64,000 nt of DNA from Hysterangium stoloniferum (taxonomy: Eukaryota; Basidiomycota; Agaricomycetes; Hysterangiales; Hysterangiaceae): contig WHVD01000008.1 of NCBI GenBank assembly GCA_015178975.1, positions 1,426,001 through 1,490,000 of the forward strand. The letters are read 5' to 3'. The first letter of the stretch is position 1, and every line of letters starts with the position of its first letter. This document shows positions 53,301-64,000 of this stretch, in pieces. A program made the translations under genes and the position numbers. The notes under the pieces were generated by a model. That model was not told the DNA's origin. It did not search any database and was given only the letters and a program-made list of their open reading frames with translations.

Positions 53301-54316
53301 TCAATACCCACTTCAACAATCTTTCCTTCCAGTGGTACTGCAATTTTTCTCATTCCCCAACATAGTATGTCAACCCCATCAGGGATGGAATTTGGTGAGA
53401 AAATGTCAACTGTGTCTGTAAATTCCTCCAGGAGTTTCTTGACTGATGGTAACTGTAGATCATCACAATGCCAGAATAGCTGGCTCATGTCCATCCATGC
53501 CTTGTGGACTTGTGCTGCTGTGACACCTGCATATGCTGCCTGTACCTTTGCCACCATTGCAACTGATGTTAACCACTCTACATGCTCCCAAATTATATCT
53601 GCAGCACCAGTGGCAATGAAACATCGACATAATGCACATGTTTGGAATGATACACTATTTCAACTGTAATAGTCCTTAACCCTCTGGTGGCATCAGTGTG
53701 ACATGATATGGTTAACTGACTATGGCAGGGGTACCGTGTCATCCTGATATTATCATGACTCTTAATATTCAAATCTTCTGAAATTTTTGACTTCTTCTTG
53801 CATGCTGAATCCTGACTACACCAGAACTGAGTACAATGTTCCAGTTTCTGCTTCTTATGGTCCTTTATCCTGTTGTCAGGTAAGCACTGCACTGAAATAT
53901 ATTGGAATTTATTTGACTGATGTGAATCTGTATCCTGTTACCCTCCAGACCTCCTGTGCTGCCATCTCCACCTGTTGCTTTGCAGTCACAAGGGGATCAT
54001 CTGGGGCTTTATAAACTCCTTTGAAAACCATGTCACTTCTTGTTCTGAACTTGGATCAAATTGAATCAAAAAGGGCTTCTCCCTCATCAAAGACCTATCA
54101 ATTGTCAATTGTCAGTGTTTTTGACCACTTCTCCTTGACTGCAGTTCTTTACCTCAATTGAGTCAGAAGAATTATCCTTATCCTCACTCGAGACTGGGTT
54201 ATATGGCTTCTCACCCTCTATCATTTGGCGAATATTGGTCCTTTCATCCCCCACAATATCTTCTCGTGGCCTCTTACTCTTCTTTCCTATCACCCACATG
54301 TCCCTGTCCTTCATTT
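50398..54316 (-). pseudogene. MULE transposase, frameshifted
   Basis: Read right to left: a charged N-terminal part; TQFWCSQDSACKKKSK and ATRGLRTITVEIVYHSKHVHYVD (the second given only in part, 53590-53890); VHKAWMDMSQLFWHCDDLQLPS and IVEVGIDAT (53285-53560); LELYSIMAEYDNAGFPISY and LVFTHIDKDMVEIGM...CWWHL (52972-53240), the catalytic MULE domain; then, after the LTR insertion, WAVQQMYKFCLENDL (about 51320) and KWVCTCPAL (about 50900), the start of a SWIM zinc finger whose second C-x-H half is missing. Several frame changes prevent a full product. Motifs longer than 20 residues are shortened here. Confidence 0.75.
51552..52606 (-). mobile_element. Solo LTR-B inside the MULE
   Basis: TGTTAAGTTCCC...TTCCTGACA is flanked by the exact duplication GGTGG (51547-51551 and 52607-52611). 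It contains the family block GGACTTGGCTTCAGCTTATA and, from about 52140, repeated units around GGGGTTCCGG.AGTCCGGT. It retains several CpGs although the MULE around it has few, which suggests it arrived later. Strand is given so that it matches LTR-A, whose block lies in the opposite sense. Confidence 0.85.
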
Positions 54317-55316
54317 CTGCATTGCATGCCCTTTGTGCTCTCTTTGTTCATCAATAACACTCACGACAATGGTCACAAATCATATTTAGCATCAGGGAGC
54401 AATTGTCATTTACACCAAGCCTTTGAGGATTGTTAAGTACCTGTTGTCCATTGTGCATTGGATAGTTCAGTTTGCTGGCATGTAAAGGCAAAGTACTTAA
54501 CAAAGTCATCACATCATATGATCAATATTTGTCATCATTACTTCTTTAGAAAATGTCAGTGTGGGGGAGAGGTGCACCAGCTGATGGTGGGGGGACAAAA
54601 TGGGTAATGCAGTGAGGGGCTGTGCTACTGTGATGTTGGATGAAACATTGGCAATGCTACCAGCAATGAGGGTCTTCTGTTGACTGGAGTGTTTTTCTCA
54701 ATGCTCTTGACTGTGTGACAGACCTAACTATGCTTTGACAAATGTTGAATATTGGGTACCACAGGCACTAATACTAACCAACATAATATTGGATCAAAAA
54801 ATGTTAATATACAGCTAATATCCATTAGTTGCAAATACTCTGTATTAATAACTATTAAGGTCAATGGTTACCAACAGATGTATGTGGTTGAATCTTCTCA
54901 GTTTGTCATTGGTATAGGTTACTCTATGTGAGGAGTATGCTTTTACCACAGTTTCATTGTGGTAAAATACTCCTTTTATTTTATTTATATTTTACACATT
55001 TTATTCATATTTTGCTATCCTTTATATTCTTCGAATATTTCACCATTTCATTAGTTCAAAGCTTTGTGTATACTTGTGGGTGCACTTGGCACCAAATGAA
55101 ACTCAGACACACTTTTACCCAAGCACCACCACTTGTAAGACATAAACTAGGTCTACAGTGAGCAGTGATCAGGGTAATGTGTCAGCTACCACATAGGTAG
55201 CATTATCTGAGCTATCTAACACTCCAGACCTTGAACTATAGCAGTCGAGGTCACCACTCGAATCATCCTTCTTCCCATTCTACTCATTTCTTTGTATATA
55301 GAATGGTCAGAACTTA

Positions 55317-56682
55317 CAGTGACTCACAAAACCTTTCCAATGTTTGGAGTTTGCATATTGGCAAACTGCTACCAGGGGAGAGAAAATAGTAAAAAATATC
55401 AAAAATTCACACTAGATAGCTAAACATGTATGGAATCGTGGCCTAGAATATTATTACATAATATGTATTTTTGGGCATGCTAAAAATAGTTTACTCAGGC
55501 CTGCTCATTGGAAAGATTTTGTGGCTGATGATTATGATGCAATATATGCAATATTTTAATACTTGGTATACCCTCCCTTGGCCTTTATGCAGGTATGTTT
55601 TGGATCATTATCCTGCTGAAATATGATTTTAGCAGGGTCCAACTGGTAATACCTCATGATGTTTTGGAGGTCTTCATCCAAGATGCTCCTGTAAAGTTCC
55701 CCATCCATTCTACCCTCAATCCTGGTGGCATATCCCACACCCTCCCACATGAAGCACCCCCAAACCATGACTGATCCTCCACCAAACTTCACTGTCCCTT
55801 GAACAAGCCTCTCATTCAGGCCTTCCCCAGTCTTTTTCCATGCCCATTTCCTCCCATCTGAGCCAAGGTGATTTATTTTAGTCTCATCAGACCACACAAC
55901 CCTCCTCCAGTCATCTAAAGTCCAGTGCTGGTGGGCCAAAGCAAAGTCAAGCCTCTCCTTCATATGTCTCTTGGACAAAAGTGGCTTCTTCTTCTTCACA
56001 ACTGCTTTCATCCCTGCTTTCTTCAAGCTCCTCTGAACTGTCTCAGCTGAAATGGGGTTGTTGGTGATGGTCTGAAGTTTCTGGGCTATGTCCACTGCAG
56101 TTTCAGCCTTTCCAGATGTGATTAGATGGACTGCATGACAGATGTTGGTAGCAGAGAGCTTCTTGGGACGACCTCCAGTTGATTTGGGAAGGGTAGGAAG
56201 GTGCTTAGAGTGAAGTCTGGAGATAGTACCAATGCCAAAACCAGTGATTGAGGCAATGGATGGAGTGGAATGGCCAGCTTCAAGTAGAGAGATAATATAT
56301 TGTTGTTGAGCAGGAGAGAGGGAGTGCATGATGGATTGCTGGCAATGTGAAGAGACAGTAATATCAAAATTGACTATAGATCAACACGTCATGTAACCAT
56401 ATTGAATAGAATCAACAAAGATATGTGATTTGGCCAGTTTATATAGTATATATTGTATCAAAATCATCAGCCACAAAACCTTTCCAATGAGCAGGCCTGA
56501 CTAAACTATTTGTAGCATACCCAAAAATGCATATTATGTAATTATACTCTAGACCATGATTCTATACATGTTTAGCTATCCAGTGTGAATTTTTGAAATT
56601 TCTTGCTATTTTCTCTCCCCTGGTAGCAGTCTGCCAATATGCAAAAAAACTCCAAACATTGGAAAGGTTTTGTGAGTCACTG
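55317..56682 (-). mobile_element. Tc1/mariner transposon with internal deletion (Tc1-2)
   Basis: Inverted ends CAGTGACTCACAAAACC...GTGAGTCACTG have TA duplications (55315-55316 and 56683-56684). The inverted repeats are over 200 bases and, as in Tc1-1, carry a second inverted copy of the terminal motif at the inner edge (about 55508 and 56468). The transposase frame is open but shortened. Confidence 0.92.
55556..56329 (-). pseudogene. Tc1 transposase lacking the third catalytic residue
   Basis: An uninterrupted 257-residue frame has an N-terminal paired helix-turn-helix region (QQQYIISLLEAGHSTPSIA), a GRPKKLS linker, the first catalytic Asp in VWSDETKIN and the second in FQQDNDPKHT. The next residues jump directly to IKAKGGYTKY, the C-terminal end. 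Compared with Tc1-1, the segment with DLNPIEHLW is deleted, so the DDE triad is incomplete. DNA binding could remain; catalysis should not. Confidence 0.9.
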
Positions 56683-56702
56683 TATATGTACCACTCTTCA
56701 CA

Positions 56703-58805
56703 CTCTACCCAACAAAGACCTTGAGAGTCCCACCTCTCCGAGCCTACACCAGCACCCACAATGAAGAGATCATCAGGATCATAAACCTTTTTTATGGTGC
56801 TCAGATGCACATAATTGGGGCCATAGAATGTCACCTGAAAGTTGGGTTCAAATACATCCCCCTCGTTTGAATAGGATCCACTACCGAGTCCACCTGCTAA
56901 TTTATCTAAAATTGGGACTTGGACTTTAGTAATGCCTTGCTGGAACATTTTGACTTTGGCGGGGGTTGCGTCATCATTCCAGATTGTTTCAAGTTTGACC
57001 TGGAAAATAGAAGGCAGTAGTTCAGAATCAGGAACAAGAACTACGAGAGGAGAACAGCATTAGATACAGACAAGTGCTTTAGCAGTATGCCATTTGGGGT
57101 GTACGGCCGAGTCAATATGTGCATTTTCTGAGACTTGACCTTTATCGGAAAGTGAGTTTGAACTGTCACAATGTTATGAGTAATACTCACCTCCCGCAAC
57201 CATAAGGCCTATTATACTGCCCAACAGCAATTAGTATATGAATGGCATGCAAGATATATAGATGATTGCACTTAGAAGCACCGGCATCAAATAATTGTTT
57301 ATAAGTATCTCGAACACCTGATAGGTCACTTCAATATATTTGCACAGAAATCAAATGTGATCCCAAAGCAGCATTTAATCCAGCTTGATCTGAAGTTCCT
57401 ATTTGGTCATTTACCACATTATTTGATAAATCGACGCTAACATTCATTGCCAGCAAAACTGCTTTATCTAGAAAAGGCGCGAGAGATGCATTAACGGTGG
57501 CCTCTGAGGCGTTCGGCCAAAGAGAGCTCATGGTCCATAGGAATACTGAAGGTGAAGTCTTGACGAAAGAGAAGTGATGTCCGATCTTCTCATTGTCCCA
57601 GTTGAATATATGAGAGGCATGTAAACAAGCAAGATCTGCAGCTGCATCAGAGGAATTCAATGTGAGTGCAGCATTGTGCACCACTGCTGAAAATGCCAGA
57701 TAGGTGTGGATGGTAGCACTGATTAAGACACCCCAACTACTGGCTCCTCTACCATGTATGGCCCAGAAAACTGGGAATATTAGCAGAAATATGAGAAATA
57801 GTATCTAGGTAACGTTTTGGGATGTGTACGATCTGGATGCTTGGCTTCAGAGGCAGTGATGAGGTTTCTGTTGGCAATAACAACTTGGAATTCTTTAGAT
57901 CGCATTAGACCAACTCAAAAGTGAGATAATATTGTGAAGATACCTAAAGTGTTATCAGAACCCAATCCAAAGTACGGAGATAAAATCGAATGTCCACCTT
58001 TTTGGAGATACCCCCCAGATGCACAATGGACCTAACATTGGCACCAATGGTACAAAGTATCCAAGTGAATGCCACTGCCGAAGGTGACAGAGCTACCAAG
58101 ATCTTTCCCACCAATTTTGAATGAATTGTGGAATGTGATATTCTTAAAGTTATGTGTCCAGAATAATAGGGAATTTTTGCACTAGAGTGTCCGAGATAGT
58201 CATGTCCGGAGGCTTTGATGGCGGTGTGCAGGTTATATTTATGGGCAAAACACACACCTTCCTGGAGAATAGTTAAGTTGATGATCGGTACTTGTTGAGG
58301 GAGGTCATATACCTGGATGTCTGCGACACAAGTAGCATTAATTCCTAGGATAGGAACCAATCCTTGGCCACAATTGGTTGTGTTTCGGTAACATATAGAA
58401 GGAGGATTTGAAACAAAATCCATCATAAAACATAGATAAGAGGTAGTATTGGCAAGTCTAACACTGACAAGAGTACCTGTTCCCAATTTGGCTGATATTT
58501 TTGAGATAAAAATGATTAAACTATTAAGAAATGAGTAAATGAGCACCTGTAACATAGATCCTGGGATGACCTCCCAGAAAGCAGGGTCATTCCACTGGTC
58601 ATTGGTGCATCCTCCCACATTCTGGCAGAACTTGCATAGGAATTAGAGGAACAAGATGATCACCAATGGAAGAATTGAACTGTTGGATCTGGTCAGGATT
58701 AGGAAATGAGGCATCTCCTGGCTGACTGCGACAATTTGGAGAGCTGAGGATGGTTCCTACAAGTATAGTGTGAAGCACTCTTGTGAGTGCTGAAATTGAG
58801 GGCAT
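56703..58805 (-). pseudogene. FAD-linked oxidase copy 6, decayed duplicate of copy 5
   Basis: It aligns from end to end with 32711-34852, introns included. Damage: a 2-base loss in exon 1 near 58636, about 28 bases missing in exon 4 near 58045, and an LTR-C inserted exactly at the stop codon (56703). Many substitutions turn CG into TG or CA, yet some CpGs remain. The usual motifs are still readable, such as SGHDYLGHS and SYSNEGDVFEPNFQ. About 100 bases of upstream sequence to about 58967 were copied too. Confidence 0.92.
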
Positions 58806-58967
58806 GTTTTGTGTGGAATACTAGTAATTGTACACTTCCAGCATTTTTCAACGAAATACTTGGATATAGATGGTAATAACTGGATGCTACGGGATCAAGC
58901 ATATCCATTTGGTTTATAATGTACGGTCATTGGACAAGACCGAGATGGGACCAATTGGGGTAACGGA

Positions 58968-59900
58968 CTCTTATGTTAGAATTAGGGCCACCTAATGGAC
59001 CACCATACCATACCTTACCTAAGTAGCCACAGACTGACACCCCGGCTGACCCACCTAACGGGGTATGTTGGAGCAGACTAATTCTGTTAGTACATGTTCT
59101 TTGTAATGGGAATGTTTCCCCTTTTAAGCTCCACCATCGTGGAGTCAGCTCCTGCCGCCTTTTGTCTCTTGCCACCATTGTCTGAGTGGCTGGCCCTCAA
59201 AGATTGCTCAGGCTTTCCTTGAGTAATTTTCTTTTTCCTTGGAATCTCCACCCAGACACCACTCTAGTTTTGGCACTGCCCATTGAGGGGTCCGTTCATC
59301 CTTCCCAGCAGGGGGTTCGGAAAATGGGTGGCTCAGATATCCTTCACCCCTTTTGAAGTCCATCCTGCATTTCTGAAAACCACTCCGGATCTTTGAACCA
59401 TGATGGCTTACACTACGACTTCATCACCCCATCCCTGCTATGTTCCTATGATTGAACCATAATGGCTACCCTACACTATGCCGACCATGTTGGCCCTTTG
59501 CAACCCATGTTCCTATGACAATTCAGTGGCTCTCTGAAGACACAGCTTCTCTGTCTTCCCTCTCCTCATCCTGGCAGGATCCTTCTACTGCATTCTTTTG
59601 GCAACATTCGTGATATGTTTGCTCCCAGCCCTCTGTGCCTCTGCTCCATTCTTTCATTGGGCTCACACATGTCCCCATCAGCATGTTTTGCACAATGGAG
59701 CCTGTGGCCCCTGGATTCACATCCACTGGGGGTCCACTCACCCAAACATGGACAAAAACAAAGACTTGCAGTGAGAGACATATACCACAAATAATACTAC
59801 AAATACCTCTGGCCTTACCTAAAAGAAATTACCTTGCCCCTCACCATCCTCCCAGTTACAGCCCTGTGCTGGCTTTGTGACCATGGTCCAATGTGACCGT
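58968..59900 (+). other. Possible LTR retrotransposon 5' fragment
   Basis: TGTTAGAATTAGGGCC at 58972 looks like an LTR start directly after the copied oxidase flank. A GC-rich segment and an open stretch with MMAYTTTSSPHP (59400 on) and SVPLLHSFIGLTHVP (about 59630) could be a decayed gag. No second LTR, target duplication or known domain was found. Confidence 0.35.
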
Positions 59901-61077
59901 CAGCCACTGTGTCACTTGCCTCCCAAACCCCAGCGCTCATCATTGTGCGTCATCACAGCATTGCACACGGTGTTGCACATCATTGTTGTCGCCAATGGTG
60001 ATGGCAGCCACACTTCCTAAATGTCTGCAAAAGATTCCATTGTTTTTTCCTACCATTGTGTAAACATATTCTAGTACTATTAGGCACTTATAATACACAT
60101 TTATCAATGGGTAAATCTAGAGGATTTCTTTTATTTTTTGAGAGTAATTATTTTTCAACAACTACTCATTGTCCAAATCTGGACTTTATTCAAAGTATCT
60201 GACTTCCTTTTCCCAGCCCTTTGCCCATCATTTCTTTTTACTACTATCATCATTATCCTCACTATCTTCCCCCTCCTGCTTTTGAGTCTTGTGTTTGACT
60301 CCAGCATCAGAGTGATTCTTGCAAGGTTTCTTGACTATCACACCTGTGGCCATCTATCTTCTTTGCAATCTTTTCTCAGTGTTCTGTAATTCCTGGGGAC
60401 TCATCTTGTGCCAATAGCAAGTCAGTTTGGAACCTTGAAGAGCCTCAATACATGCTTCCAAATTGCTGATAGTGAGAACATGGAAGTCAAAAGTCTTGAC
60501 AGGCCAGCAAACAAGCTGGACACTATGCAACTCCACAATCTTCATATCATAGTGTTTCCACTCCATCTCCAAGGATTCATTCTCTGTTATCCTGCCTGCT
60601 GTGAGGTTAATAATAACACATCCCCTGAGCTAATATTCACTAACAAAGTCCTTTTCTAATCATGGCACATACAATGCATTTGAGAAGTGTCTTCTTCTCA
60701 TTTGCATTCTTTGCAACTCCCGTAATGGCAATAGATATTAGATGAGATGTTTGATCTATTATGAACATTTACCTTTTGTGAGAGGTACCCTTTTCAGGGT
60801 AATGTAACCATTTTATCACATTATATTCCCCATATTTTTTCCTTATTTTCTACTATTTTTAAACCATCTAATTCTCTGACTACACACATTTATATTTGGA
60901 GGATAGTCAAAATTCATTGAATATACAAAATTTTATGAAAAACTCCTCATATTTTTAAGTGAGACTACTTCCTCTGGCTATGGCGGCTACATGTTTTAGG
61001 GGTTTATATTTCATTACCCCAAAATTTGATCCTTAAGACTTGTATGCTCTTTTAAAATATGCAGAAATGACATGGTT
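59901..61077. other. AT-rich repeat debris
   Basis: A minus-strand frame at 60354-60572 reads KHYDMKIVELHSVQLVCWP, resembling a short motif I recall from uncharacterised Agaricomycete proteins, but this is too weak for a call. The rest has no recognisable feature. Confidence 0.3.
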
Positions 61078-61375
61078 ATACAAGATTATCTGGGTTGTTA
61101 CCTAATCTTTGGGATAAAATGCATTCTCTAGTATCTCCATGACTTTTAAAATGTCCACAAACATTATAGTTAACCAAAATTACTTGGGTTATGACTTAAT
61201 CTTTGGGATGAGATGCATTCTCTAGTATCTCTGTGACTTTTAAAATGTCCACAAACATTATAGTTAACCAAAATTATTTGGGTTATGACTTAATATTTGG
61301 GATGAAATGCATTCTCTTGTATATTATGCAAACTTTCAAATGTAGTTCATATAATTTAAATTTATTTGGTTAAGA
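61078..61375. repeat. Tandem repeat, about 94-bp unit, three copies
   Basis: Units share GACTTTTAAAATGTCCAC (61141 and 61235), GTTAACCAAAATTA, TTGGGTTATGACTTAAT and GGGATGA.ATGCATTCTCT. The first and last copies are partial or diverged. Confidence 0.85.
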
Positions 61376-61606
61376 AAGTTAACCAGAACTATCTGGCCAA
61401 CCAATCTTTGTTGTGGAATTTATCCCCAAAAGGATAATCTATATATGTTTGTTTGACTAACTTTTGTAAGATACAAGATAAATATTAATATTTCCTTATT
61501 CTACAGAATGTCATCTGATAGACTGAATTTGCTTAAATATTAATTTTACAACAAACAATATAAATATATACACTTTAGTGGATAAATAACTTTTAAAGTT
61601 TTGGGT

Positions 61607-62154
61607 TATCCTCCTTAGTTCAAAGTCTATGTACACCTGTGGGTACATAGACTTTATGAGCACTTACATACTGTCACACTTATGTACACTAGTGGGTGTA
61701 ACAAAGAAACTCAGACACCTTTTATCCTGTAACCATGACTTGCTCATAACACCATTTGAAGTGTTCTGTGAGTCATGTTTGGGGTATCATCTCAACCATC
61801 ACTAATAGTTATCACTCAATTTACAGTTTTGGTTTGAGCTTCATACTTACCATTGAAACTCCAAGCCATCCATTCAAACCTGCTCAATGCTACTCTCACC
61901 CCTATGATTTATTCTTGTCTTCTACTGTGAACTACCTACTAGATTCAACCATTAGAGTTCTTCATTTGAATTGTACCATGAAGGTCAATTTGACTTACTA
62001 ACTGCATCATCTCTTATTCCCTCTAATGGTCACTATTGATGATTACTCCTTCCTTTATCTATATTGTACTTTGATAGTCAATATATTTCTATTGTACCTA
62101 GAAGGTCAATACTCTTTGTATATCAAACAGTCTGAACTTCTATGACTCTTCACA
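61607..62154 (+). mobile_element. LTR-C, 5'-truncated
   Basis: Shares the LTR-C body (GTTCAAAG...TGTGGGT, then CTCAGACACCTTTTA, and tandem small hairpins) and the end CTTCACA at 62154. The TGTG start is missing. Hairpins include arms of 10 bases in GTCTATGTAC...GTACATAGAC (about 61625-61652) and TATATTG (62060-62066) with CAATATA (62079-62085). What follows (GTGGTGATCTGGG) could be internal element sequence or unrelated. Confidence 0.75.
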
Positions 62155-62392
62155 GTGGTGATCTGGGCTGCACCATTCTTTTCCTGTGAAGAAAACATTT
62201 TTATAAAAAAAAAGAAAAACATCTACTTCTAGGTACATGTGATAACTACAGGTAAGGAACAGACTGCAAAAAATTCATTGGCATCAAGCAGTTCTCTTCC
62301 ATGATGAAGACCCATTAGCCTCAAACCACCTGGTAATGTTATGGTAAGAAAGTCCTTGTTGACTTTCCAAAGACAAGCCTCCTGTGAAGAGT

Positions 62393-63522
62393 GGTGGAAG
62401 TTCTAACTGTTCTATATATGCGACCGTTTAGGTATGACACAAAGATGTATTGACTGTTTAGTTCAATATGGTTGAGTGAAATAGCTATCTAAAGTAGAAT
62501 AGAGAGCTGAAACAAATAGGAAGAATCAACTGTAAAGTGTGATTCTGAATGACTGCTCAAGCACAGAAGTGAATAACGAGAGAGTCAAATAACAGAGTAG
62601 CGTGGATGTAGTCCATGTGGATTGAGATAAAGATGGAGTTTCGACTAGTGTAGTTCAAAACTCTGATTGAGTGGATAGTGTTAAGTACTGTGTCGGGAAC
62701 TTATTCCGGAACTATCAGAGAGTCACCAGAAAGTCGGGAACTATTGGATAGGGTCAGGACATTGGCTTCAGCTCATGTGCTGCACCTCTACGCAAACACT
62801 CAAAGTCCTTAATTTCAGAAGTGAGACTTACAATGGAAGATATGGATATTCAGAGTTCCGAAGAGTTCCGAATATCAAGCGTACACAAAGACGGAAGAAG
62901 GAATAAGAAACTAAGTCGATATCAGATCTAAGGTAAAGTACAAATTCACGGAAACTAATATAAGTCTTCTCATTATTGTACTACAAACTGAGACCATAAT
63001 AAGATGGAAATGGAAGTATTCTTAAATGGGAATACAATAAGACATATCCGGGAGACAATATTCCGAAACAGGAATATAACAGACAAACGAGTGAATACTT
63101 GTCAACAGACAAATTACCAGATGTGGAACAAGGGAAGAATGTGGAAGATACAGCAACTATGATGTTCCGTAGTCGGAGATCGGAACTCGGATATTGAAAC
63201 ATCTGAGAATGGGTTGTAACAGATAGTTAAAGCCCATCTGTGATGGTCAAGATGATACCCTAATCACAACTTACAGGACACTAACTGGTGTCTGGGTAAG
63301 TCATGGTTGTGGGGTGAAAAGTGTCTGAGTTCTAACTACGGGCACTAGAATACATAAGTCTGGCGTGTATGTGCCCACAAGAGTCGATGTACCACATACA
63401 TAGGTCATCAAACTAATTATAAGTGTATAATAAAATAGAGAGAAAGTAGAAATAATAATGGAAATATAGTATGAGCTCATCCAGACTATATTTCCTGAAT
63501 ATATTTCACCATACCTCTCACA
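62393..63522 (-). mobile_element. Solo LTR-C interrupted by LTR-B
   Basis: On the minus strand TGTGAGAGG...CTTCACA, flanked by the exact duplication CCTCC (62388-62392 and 63523-63527). The LTR-B at 62689-63221 splits it. The 5' hairpin has 11-base arms (GGAAATATAGT with its complement), unlike the hairpin sequence of other copies. Confidence 0.92.
62689..63221 (-). mobile_element. Solo LTR-B nested in LTR-C
   Basis: On the plus strand TGTTAAGTACTG...GGTTGTAACA, flanked by the exact duplication GATAG (62684-62688 and 63222-63226). It contains the LTR-A/B block GGCTTCAGCTCATGTGCTGC. This is the best-bounded short LTR-B copy in the window. It keeps more CpGs than the LTR-C around it. Confidence 0.92.
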
Positions 63523-63527
63523 CCTCC

Positions 63528-64000
63528 ATTGAAGGTTCCTTGCAAATTGAAGTCGAATCATTGATGGGTGCCTCCCAGGTCAATCAGGATGACACTCACA
63601 CCTGGAATGACCAAAAACACTGGAAAAGAATAGATCACCCACCTGTAATGATGAGGTGATATTGGAATTCCCACCATGCCAGGTAATGCTTCAGCACATG
63701 TACCATGTGTGATTGGTGTACAACCCATCAATGATAAATGGGATATGTACTACACCTCCTGAATTTCAGAGGAGGAAATTATGGCCATTTCACAGGATTA
63801 CAAAGTGAGATACCCCACCATGCCCATGATGATTGTGGTTTGGTTGGGTAGGTATCATGGTGTTTTATCGGCTCAAACCCTATTCACGTGATCAAGAACT
63901 CTAGATGACCTCACTTAATTGATCCCCAAATGGTCTGATGAGCTGAGGATTCCAATGGAGAAGGGAAGGAAAGTGGTTAAAAGGGAATTGTTTATTCAAC
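63528..64000. other. CpG-poor sequence, no gene recognised
   Basis: It joins the sequence before 62388 once the LTR-C is removed. Short open stretches (for example GSLQIEVESLMGASQVNQDD) resemble nothing I know. Confidence 0.3.

Larger units (their letters stand above)
50240..54855 (-). mobile_element. MULE-type DNA transposon, decayed and interrupted
   Basis: Minus-strand coding fragments belong to a fungal Mutator-like transposase. GAGTATTTGCA occurs near both edges in inverted orientation (about 50258 and 54826), so the ends are tentative. No matching target duplication was found. The coding part is split by an LTR-B (51552-52606). The region is CpG-poor. Confidence 0.6.
54927..56702 (+). 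mobile_element. Solo LTR-C interrupted by a Tc1 element
   Basis: TGTGAGGAG...CTTCACA with the exact duplication CTCTA (54922-54926 and 56703-56707). The Tc1 at 55317-56682 splits it near its end. The LTR itself is inserted at the end of the copied oxidase gene: flanks join into the sequence found at 32690-32720. Confidence 0.92.

Noticed and set aside
61607..62154. Hammerhead-type ribozyme in LTR-C
   Set aside because: I could not find the CUGAUGA and GAAA core in the hairpin region; a structural role remains possible but this class is not supported.

Overview
The window looks like part of a transposon-rich basidiomycete genome, probably an Agaricomycete. The genes have many short introns of about 45-70 nt (some GC-AG), there is a fungal mitofusin (FZO1), and the mobile elements are chromodomain Ty3/gypsy retrotransposons, Tc1/mariner elements and a MULE. 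I saw no bacterial-type features, CRISPR arrays, rRNA genes or convincing functional tRNA genes.

Layout. (1) 1-8.4 kb is CpG-poor repeat debris: a solo LTR (called LTR-A here) carrying a Tc1 element, solo LTRs of two more families (LTR-B, LTR-C), and a decayed gypsy pol whose chromodomain is split by a 410-bp TRIM with a tRNA-like sequence in each terminal repeat. (2) 8.4-35.7 kb is a CpG-containing gene island. It has three forward secreted FAD-linked oxidases of the VAO/BBE type (isoamyl-alcohol-oxidase-like; the second has a frameshift), a 20-exon metallophosphoesterase, FZO1, an extended SDR reductase, two more FAD oxidases in reverse orientation with a broken SDR fragment between them, and a truncated RBM25-like fragment. 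(3) 36-49.9 kb is a nest of insertions. A copia-like LTR region is split by a solo LTR-A containing a large GTCTCCGAC minisatellite, and by a full-length gypsy element (39997-49880). That gypsy element is itself split by a second full-length gypsy element (41262-47136). The outer element carries an intact three-exon antisense gene for a Zn2Cys6 plus coiled-coil protein. (4) 49.9-64 kb is CpG-poor again: a broken MULE with an LTR-B inside it, an LTR-C with an internally deleted Tc1 inside it, a decayed copy of the FAD oxidase at 32.7-34.9 kb, and nested LTR-B/LTR-C copies.

How the parts relate. The FAD oxidases share one nine-exon gene structure and arose by local duplication; the SDR gene was co-duplicated with one of them. 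Target-site duplications set the insertion order in each nest. Stops in the young gypsy element, LTR-LTR mismatches and the copied oxidase gene all point to C-to-T change at CpG sites (methylation decay or a RIP-like process). Family names LTR-A/B/C and elements D/E/F are labels used only here. All alignments were done by eye.
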